From Clostridiales bacterium (lineage in GTDB: Bacteria; Bacillota; Clostridia; Caldicoprobacterales; UBA3941), in NCBI GenBank assembly GCA_012522165.1, contig JAAYKZ010000167.1, positions 1 to 11,699 on the forward strand: a DNA stretch of 11,699 nt, written 5' to 3'. This document shows, one piece after another, positions 6,157 to 11,699 of this stretch. The notes beneath the pieces are model-generated. The model ran no database searches, was not told where the DNA came from, and was given only the letters and a program-made list of their open reading frames with translations. Position numbers and translations under genes: made by a program. Within the stretch, counting starts at the first letter, position 1. Every line of letters starts with the position of its first letter.

Positions 6157-7461
6157 TTATAAAGAGTCTGCTATTGCATCAATAGACTTAAGGGCTCTTT
6201 CTGCTAGTAATTTATTCCTCTGTTGTTTATTTCTTACCCTGAATTCTAATGGTCTCATTATGCCAAAATTTATATTCATGGGTTGGAAATCTTTAACAGC
6301 GGGATTAGAAATATAATGGGACAGGGCGCCTATAGCAGTGGTATCCGGGAAATCAGGCATTAGTTCTCCTTGTATAGTCTTGGCTAAATGACAGCCGGCT
6401 AAAAGCCCACTGGAGGCAGATTCTACATATCCCTCGACGCCAGTTATCTGTCCTGCAAAATAGATATTAGGATTATCCCTCATTTGATAAAATGAATTTA
6501 GAAGTTTTGGAGAATTAATAAAGGTATTTCGATGCATTACACCGTATCTAACAAATTCTGCATTTTCCATGCCGGGAATCAATGAGAAAACTCGTTTTTG
6601 TTCTCCAAATTTAAGATTAGTTTGAAATCCTACCATATTGTATAGTGTAGCCCTATGATTATCCTGCCTTAGCTGAACTACAGCATATGGTTCTTTTCCA
6701 GTTCGGGGATCAATCAATCCAACGGGTTTAAGGGGTCCAAACCTAAGAGTATCAATACCTCTAGATGCCATTATTTCTATTGGCATACATCCTTCAAAAA
6801 CTCGCTTTTCAAAATCTTTTAAGGTAACAACTTCTGCATTAACTAGCTCATTCCAAAACATAGTATACTCTTCCTTGTCCATTGGACAGTTAAGGTAATC
6901 ATCTCCTCTACCATAACGAGAAGCTTTAAATATCTTGGTTCTGTCCAATGATTCAGCAGTTACTATGGGTGCAGCAGCGTCAAAAAAATAGAGATATTCC
7001 TGCTTTATAAGCTTAGATATTGTTTTTGAAATAGATGACGAAGATAGTGGACCTGTTGCTATAATAGTATATTCTGTACCGGGTAACTCCTCTACTTCCT
7101 GACGAAAAAGAGTTATATTGGGATGAGCACTTATGGTATCAGTAATATATTTAGAAAAAGACTCCCGATCTACTGCCAACGCTCCACCAGCAGGAATGCG
7201 ATGAAGATCCGCAGATTTAATAATAATAGAGTTGAGTCTTCTCATTTCCTCCTTTAATAGGCCTACTGCATTTTCTAGCCTATCTGATCTGAGGGAATTG
7301 CTGCACACTAACTCAGCAAGATTGGAGGTTGTATGAGCAGGGGTTGTGTTATTTGGTCTCATCTCGTATAATGCAACTTTAATTCCCCGATTTGCTAGCT
7401 GACAAGCGGCTTCACAACCCGCTAATCCTCCACCTATAACTGCAACTTTAAATTCCATCAT
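6157..7461 (-). CDS. trmFO: Methylenetetrahydrofolate--tRNA-(uracil-5)-methyltransferase TrmFO
   Basis: TrmFO makes 5-methyluridine at position 54 of the tRNA T-loop using methylenetetrahydrofolate and FADH2. The 434-residue protein starts with the FAD-binding dinucleotide fold AVIGGGLAGCEAA (7-19). It carries ELVCSNSLRSD, in which Cys53 matches the catalytic Cys53 described for B. subtilis TrmFO. A second conserved cysteine, Cys225, lies in FEGCMPIE (222-229). GQITGVEGYVESA near the C-terminus is the second FAD/GidA-type signature. The length is typical. Two adjacent ATG codons (7461 and 7458) could start translation. The second gives a better distance from AAGGA and overlaps the topA stop as TGATG, so coupling to topA is likely. 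TrmFO is distinguished from the longer MnmG/GidA by its length and the C-S-N-S-L-R motif. Confidence 0.96.
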   Translation of the reverse strand: MMEFKVAVIGGGLAGCEAACQLANRGIKVALYEMRPNNTTPAHTTSNLAELVCSNSLRSDRLENAVGLLKEEMRRLNSIIIKSADLHRIPAGGALAVDRESFSKYITDTISAHPNITLFRQEVEELPGTEYTIIATGPLSSSSISKTISKLIKQEYLYFFDAAAPIVTAESLDRTKIFKASRYGRGDDYLNCPMDKEEYTMFWNELVNAEVVTLKDFEKRVFEGCMPIEIMASRGIDTLRFGPLKPVGLIDPRTGKEPYAVVQLRQDNHRATLYNMVGFQTNLKFGEQKRVFSLIPGMENAEFVRYGVMHRNTFINSPKLLNSFYQMRDNPNIYFAGQITGVEGYVESASSGLLAGCHLAKTIQGELMPDFPDTTAIGALSHYISNPAVKDFQPMNINFGIMRPLEFRVRNKQQRNKLLAERALKSIDAIADSL

Positions 7462-9548
7462 CTATCCTTTTCCTTTTCCTTTTTATATTTGCATTCATTA
7501 TTAGAGCATACAATAGTTATTTTACCTCTATTATTTTTCTCAACCATATAGGAACCACATTCAGGGCACGGTTCTTTTATTGGTGGATCCCAGGATACAA
7601 AGTCGCACTTGGGGTATTGACTGCAACCATAAAATTTTCTGCCCCTCTTTGTCTTTCTTACGACTATATTTGAACCACATTTGGGGCAGGGGACATCCAG
7701 CTCTTCTATCAAGGGTTTGGTATTTCTGCATTCTGGGAAATTAGGGCATGCCAAAAATTTGCCATAACGCCCTGTTTTAATTACCATGTTTACTCCGCAA
7801 TTCTCACACACTACATCAGATTCCTCATCTTTAATATCAATTTGTGGAATCTCACCATCTGCATAATCTAGCAATTTCTTAAAATTAGGATAGAAATCTC
7901 TAAGTATATCCTTCCAATACTTTTCTCCTTCTTCAACCTTATCTAAGACCTCTTCCATCTCCGCAGTAAACTGATAATCTACTATGTCAGAAAAGTACTC
8001 CGTCATTAGATCGTTGACTATGAAGCCTAATTCAGTGGGAATTAAGGTTCTTTTATCCCTTTCTACATAACCTCTTGACGTTATAGTATGGATTGTAGGA
8101 GCATAAGTACTTGGCCTTCCAATGCCCATTTCCTCAAGAGTACGTACCAAAGAAGCTTCAGTATATCGAGGAGGTGGTTGGGTAAAATGCTGGTTAGGCA
8201 CTAATTCCTTTAGCTCTAACTTTTCACCTACTGCCACCTCAGGTAAATCTATATCTTTTTCCTCTTTTGCCTCATCACTACCTTCTTCATATAGGATAGA
8301 ATAACCTTGAAAAATCTTTCGAGAACCAGTAGCCCTAAAGATATAGCCCTTCCCTTTTATAGTAATAATCATGGTTTCAAAAATAGCTGGTGTCATTTGG
8401 CTGGCCAAAAACCTCTGGTAAATTAATTTGTACAAGCGATATTGATCTCTTTTTAAGGAACCTTTAATTAACTCAGGATCCCTAAGCACGCTAGTAGGAC
8501 GTATAGCTTCATGGGCGTCTTGAGTTCCTCTTTTACTTCTAAACTGGTTAGGTTTATCTGGTCTATATTCTTTACCATATTTAGATAAAATATAGTCTAG
8601 AGCCTCGTTTTGTGCAGATGCAGAGACTCTTGTAGAATCAGTCCTTATATATGTTATAAGACCTACAGAACCTTCATTCTCTATATCAATTCCTTCATAG
8701 AGTTGCTGTGCAAGCATCATTGTTTTTTGGGCTGTAAAACCGAGTTTTCTAGATGCTTCTTGTTGAAGGGTACTAGTCGTAAAAGGGGGTGAAGGATTCC
8801 GTCTTTTTGTTCCCTTTTTTACTTCATGAACAATAAAATCTGCTCCTTCTAGAGCATTTATAATTTCGTCAACTTGCTGCTTATTTTTTAATTCAAATTT
8901 TTCTCCGTTATAACCATAGAAATTAGCCTCAAATATCTGAGTATGATTTATTTTATGAAATTGTCCTACTAAAGACCAATACTCTTCAGGTACAAAATTT
9001 TGGATTTCTCTCTCTCTATCGCATATAATTCTAGTAGCTACCGATTGAACACGTCCTGCACTAAGGCCTTTGCGTATTTTTCTCCATAGCAGAGGACTTA
9101 TTTGGTATCCCACTATACGATCTAATACTCTTCTTGCTTGTTGAGCATCTACCAGGTTTTTATTTATGGGTCTGGGTTTTTTTATAGCTTCTTTTACTGC
9201 TGTTTTTGTTATTTCATTAAATTCAATTCTGCAAGGGTTATTAATATCAATTTTTAGAGCATGGGCTAGATGCCAAGAAATAGCCTCTCCTTCCCTATCA
9301 GGGTCAGTGGCAAGGAATACTTGACTAGCACTTTGCGCTTCTTTTTTCAATTTCTTTAATATTTCACCTTTGCCTCTGATAGTAATATACTTAGGTTCAA
9401 AATCATTATCTATGTCAACACCTAATTGACTTTTAGGTAGGTCCCTAACATGTCCCATAGATGCTTCAACCTTGTAATTTCTGCCTAAAAACTTTTTTAT
9501 TGTCATTGCCTTTGCTGGTGATTCTACGATTACTAAATTTTGTGCCAT
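7458..9548 (-). CDS. topA: DNA topoisomerase I (type IA)
   Basis: TopA relaxes negative supercoils by transient single-strand cleavage. The 696-residue protein has a TOPRIM domain with VESPAKA (8-14, catalytic Glu9) and the metal triad DPDRE (82-86). GLSAGRVQSV (161-170) follows, and the active-site Tyr300 lies in GLITYIRTDSTRVS. EMGIGRPSTYAPT (473-485) is also conserved. The C-terminus carries three four-cysteine zinc ribbons: Cys581/584/601/607, Cys621/624/642/648 and Cys661/664/681/686. It ends in a Lys-rich tail, which is a common arrangement in Firmicutes. ATG is supported by GGAGG 7 nt upstream. It starts 17 bp after dprA and its TGA overlaps the trmFO start. No key residue is missing. 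Confidence 0.98.
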   Translation of the reverse strand: MAQNLVIVESPAKAMTIKKFLGRNYKVEASMGHVRDLPKSQLGVDIDNDFEPKYITIRGKGEILKKLKKEAQSASQVFLATDPDREGEAISWHLAHALKIDINNPCRIEFNEITKTAVKEAIKKPRPINKNLVDAQQARRVLDRIVGYQISPLLWRKIRKGLSAGRVQSVATRIICDREREIQNFVPEEYWSLVGQFHKINHTQIFEANFYGYNGEKFELKNKQQVDEIINALEGADFIVHEVKKGTKRRNPSPPFTTSTLQQEASRKLGFTAQKTMMLAQQLYEGIDIENEGSVGLITYIRTDSTRVSASAQNEALDYILSKYGKEYRPDKPNQFRSKRGTQDAHEAIRPTSVLRDPELIKGSLKRDQYRLYKLIYQRFLASQMTPAIFETMIITIKGKGYIFRATGSRKIFQGYSILYEEGSDEAKEEKDIDLPEVAVGEKLELKELVPNQHFTQPPPRYTEASLVRTLEEMGIGRPSTYAPTIHTITSRGYVERDKRTLIPTELGFIVNDLMTEYFSDIVDYQFTAEMEEVLDKVEEGEKYWKDILRDFYPNFKKLLDYADGEIPQIDIKDEESDVVCENCGVNMVIKTGRYGKFLACPNFPECRNTKPLIEELDVPCPKCGSNIVVRKTKRGRKFYGCSQYPKCDFVSWDPPIKEPCPECGSYMVEKNNRGKITIVCSNNECKYKKEKEKDR

Positions 9549-9565
9549 TGTATAACCTCCATTGT

Positions 9566-10669
9566 TTAAGCATCCCAGTTTCTAATAAATATTTTACCTG
9601 GCATTTGCTTTACTATTCCCTTAACTTCAAGCATTGTCAATACAGCATTTAATTTATGTATATCCATTTTTGTTTCTTTTAACAATTCTTCTAAATGGCG
9701 TTCTCCTTCTTGCAGAGCATTATACACCTGAGTTTCAAAAAAATCAAGCTGAACAGGTACCTGATCTTTTTTATCCTTTTCTCGCTGTATGCCTAGATCT
9801 TCAAGAATATCTTGAACATCCGTGACTAATTTTGCTCCCTCTTTTAGTAGTTTATTTGTGCCAGCGCTTTGGGGTACATTTATATTTCCAGGAAGAGCAT
9901 ATACTTCCCTTCCTTGTTCTAGAGCAAAATCCACAGTTATGAGGGCTCCACTTTTTTGTCCAGCTTCAATAACCAGCACACCACTAGTCATTCCACTAAT
10001 AATTCGGTTTCTAGCAGGGAAATTTCCTGCTACAGGACTTGAACCAGGTGGATATTCGGTTATTATTGTACCCTCTTGTTCCATTTTGCTAAATAGCTTT
10101 CTGTTTTCTGGTGGGTATATTATATCAATTCCGCAGCCTAAGACTCCAACTGTATTTCCTCCCGCCTTCAAAGCTCCGTAATGAGCTAAGGCATCTATGC
10201 CTCTTGCCAATCCGCTTACTACAGTTATTCCAGCTTCTGCAAGCTCATAGCTAAACTTCTCTGCCATCTGCCTTCCATAAGCAGTGGATTTCCTAGAACC
10301 AACAATAGAAATAGAAGACTGATGATTTTTAATTGGTAAACCTTTACAGTAGAGAACAGGCGGTGGATCATAAATTTCTTTGAGCAAAGTAGGATATTCA
10401 TCATCCAACAAGGTGATTATCCTAAATTCCGGTAAATCCATCATCCTTTTTATTCGATCTAGTGTATTATCATTTCTCTGATTTATTATTTTGTGTACTA
10501 CATTACTTCCTAAAGATGATGTTAATTTTACTATTTCATTTTTTGGAGCTAACCATACTTGATTAGCACTACCGAAATACTCGATTAAGAAGTGAAATCG
10601 CCTTGCACCAATGCCAGGAATCTGAGACAGCCATATCCAAAAAATTTTTTCATCAACCTGTTCCACCAT
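9566..10669 (-). CDS. dprA: DNA processing protein DprA (Smf)
   Basis: DprA binds incoming single-stranded DNA and loads RecA during natural transformation; it also occurs in species not known to be competent. The 367-residue protein has an N-terminal helix-hairpin-helix region (IPGIGARRFHFL, 17-28). The Rossmann-like DNA-binding core has VGSRKSTAYG (123-132), SGLARGIDALAH (152-163), GCGIDIIYPPEN (178-189), FPARNRIISG (217-226) and KSGALITVDFALEQGR. A C-terminal winged helix (about 312-365) of the DprA_WH type follows. The start is ambiguous: the annotated ATG is only about 3 nt from AAGGAGG. The next codon, GTG, would have a spacing of about 6 nt and gives a protein one residue shorter. A promoter with a perfect -35 lies just upstream, so dprA probably begins the operon. 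Confidence 0.97.
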   Translation of the reverse strand: MVEQVDEKIFWIWLSQIPGIGARRFHFLIEYFGSANQVWLAPKNEIVKLTSSLGSNVVHKIINQRNDNTLDRIKRMMDLPEFRIITLLDDEYPTLLKEIYDPPPVLYCKGLPIKNHQSSISIVGSRKSTAYGRQMAEKFSYELAEAGITVVSGLARGIDALAHYGALKAGGNTVGVLGCGIDIIYPPENRKLFSKMEQEGTIITEYPPGSSPVAGNFPARNRIISGMTSGVLVIEAGQKSGALITVDFALEQGREVYALPGNINVPQSAGTNKLLKEGAKLVTDVQDILEDLGIQREKDKKDQVPVQLDFFETQVYNALQEGERHLEELLKETKMDIHKLNAVLTMLEVKGIVKQMPGKIFIRNWDA

Positions 10670-10694
10670 AATCCTCCTTGAATAATTATTTTGT

Positions 10695-10724
10695 TTAATA
10701 AATTAGGCCTTTAGTTTTTGTCAA
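10695..10724 (-). promoter_or_regulatory. Predicted sigma-A promoter for the dprA operon
   Basis: On the minus strand a consensus -35 TTGACA (10724-10719) is followed after 18 bp by TATTAA (10700-10695), a four-of-six match to the -10. It lies about 26 bp upstream of the dprA start and downstream of comM. comM may still read through, as no terminator was found after it. Confidence 0.55.
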
Positions 10725-10811
10725 ATCAAATATGAAACGAAGGTCCAGGATTCATCATGTCTATATAGCGAAACTTGTTGAATTAGCACAATAGGTTGGC
10801 TTATATATCTA

Positions 10812-11699
10812 TCATGACCAATATTGTCTATCCAAAGATCGATATTGAATGGCTTCAGCTACATGATGGGTTTGGATATTTTTTTCTCCTTCTAAATCAG
10901 CTATAGTACGGGCTACTTTTAATATCCTATCATAAGCTCTTGCACTAAGTTTCATAGATGAAAAAGCCTGCTCCATCAAAGCTTTTGCTGATCGGTCCAA
11001 GATACAATATTTTCTGATAAGCCTTGAACTCATCTGCGCGTTGTAGTATATACCTTCCTTTGAATATCGCTTAACTTGCCTTTCTCTTGCCTTGTTAACT
11101 CTAGCTCTTATACTAACAGAGGATTCACTTTTTTCATTACCACTTAGCTTTTGAAATGGTAAACTAGGTACTTCAATATGTATATCAAACCGATCTAACA
11201 AAGGTCCTGATATTTTTCCTAAATATCTTTTTATTTCTGAAGGGGTACAGGCACACTCATGATTGGCATTACTGGAACCAAAATAACCGCAGTTACATGG
11301 ATTAGCACTACCTACTAGCATGAATTTAGCTGGAAAAGTTGCAGTGCCATACGATCTAGATATGGTTATTTCCCCATCTTCTAGAGGCTGTCTAAGGACT
11401 TCTAATACTTCTTTTTTAAATTCAGGTAACTCATCTAAGAAAAGGACGCCATGATGTGCTAAGCTTATTTGCCCAGGAACTGGTATTCTGCCTCCCCCTA
11501 CAAGAGCTGTACTCGATATAGTATGGTGTGGCGAGATAAAGGGACGACGGCGAATTATTCCCTCTTTCTCCTTTAACAGGCCAGCAACGCTATAAATCTT
11601 TGTAATTTCAAGAGCTTCGTTATAGGTTAAGTCAGGAAGAATTGTTGGGATTCTCTTAGCCAACATAGTTTTACCTGAGCCTGGCGGCCCAATCATAAT
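10812..11699 (-). CDS. comM: ComM/YifB family Mg-chelatase-like AAA+ ATPase, C-terminal part (5' end outside the window)
   Basis: The reading frame is open to the right edge, so the N-terminal Lon-S5-like domain is outside the window. The 295 visible residues hold Walker A GPPGSGKT, SPHHTISSTALVGGG, Walker B GVLFLDELPEF, the cysteine-rich ANPCNCGYFG and HECAC, SGPLLDRFDIHIEVP, and the Mg_chelatase_C region ending in IQYRSLDRQYW. Full-length relatives are about 500 residues. In Haemophilus and Vibrio, ComM is a hexameric helicase that promotes branch migration during integration of transforming DNA; the role in Clostridia is inferred. The ATG at the visible start of the Walker A region is internal, not the true start. 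It is followed by dprA, a second transformation-related gene, after 142 bp. Confidence 0.95.
   Translation of the reverse strand: MMIGPPGSGKTMLAKRIPTILPDLTYNEALEITKIYSVAGLLKEKEGIIRRRPFISPHHTISSTALVGGGRIPVPGQISLAHHGVLFLDELPEFKKEVLEVLRQPLEDGEITISRSYGTATFPAKFMLVGSANPCNCGYFGSSNANHECACTPSEIKRYLGKISGPLLDRFDIHIEVPSLPFQKLSGNEKSESSVSIRARVNKARERQVKRYSKEGIYYNAQMSSRLIRKYCILDRSAKALMEQAFSSMKLSARAYDRILKVARTIADLEGEKNIQTHHVAEAIQYRSLDRQYWS

Noticed and set aside
10726..10758. Eleven-codon minus-strand reading frame with ATG-ATG start before dprA
   Set aside because: No Shine-Dalgarno sequence and too short to support as a gene; kept only as a low-interest finding about the surrounding sequence.

Overview
The window comes from an AT-rich, low-GC Gram-positive bacterium, most likely a member of class Clostridia. 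The basis is strong AGGAGG-type ribosome binding sites, use of TTG and GTG starts, a CodY regulator, and the gene order comM-dprA-topA-trmFO-hslV-hslU-codY. That order is the clostridial/Bacillus competence, topoisomerase and CodY block. A genus cannot be named from the sequence alone. Every gene lies on the minus strand, so transcription runs from the right edge of the window to the left.

Layout in direction of transcription: a 5'-truncated comM (to 10812); a 142-bp gap holding a likely dprA promoter; then dprA, topA and trmFO, tightly packed (17 bp gap, then an overlap). An 87-bp spacer follows, at the place where Bacillus subtilis has xerC/codV. It holds a candidate promoter, a CodY-like box and a dyad. 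Then come hslV, hslU (12 bp apart), codY and a Fur-family regulator (22 bp after codY), closed by a clear intrinsic terminator near 2790-2823. No terminator was seen between dprA and fur, so these seven genes could form one operon of about 8 kb with an internal promoter before hslV. Next is a separate unit: an 807-residue nucleotidyltransferase / left-handed beta-helix / phosphomutase-like fusion protein with its own terminator at 207-234. At the left edge the first 25 codons of an RNase J gene are visible. It has a good sigma-A promoter and a short leader carrying two near-identical small hairpins.

Functionally the block combines DNA uptake and recombination (ComM, DprA), chromosome topology (TopA), tRNA modification (TrmFO), ATP-dependent proteolysis (HslVU), two global nutrient/metal regulators (CodY, Fur), sugar-nucleotide synthesis and RNA turnover (RNase J). 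The genes are mostly conserved housekeeping genes. The most interesting material is regulatory or in family deviations: the twin-hairpin rnj leader, the possible CodY autoregulatory site ahead of hslV-hslU-codY-fur, a CodY whose branched-chain amino acid pocket residues look replaced, and a phosphomutase domain lacking its catalytic serine motif. I saw no mobile elements, CRISPR arrays, rRNA or tRNA genes, and no gene-free stretch above 300 bp. No clearly novel multi-gene system is present.
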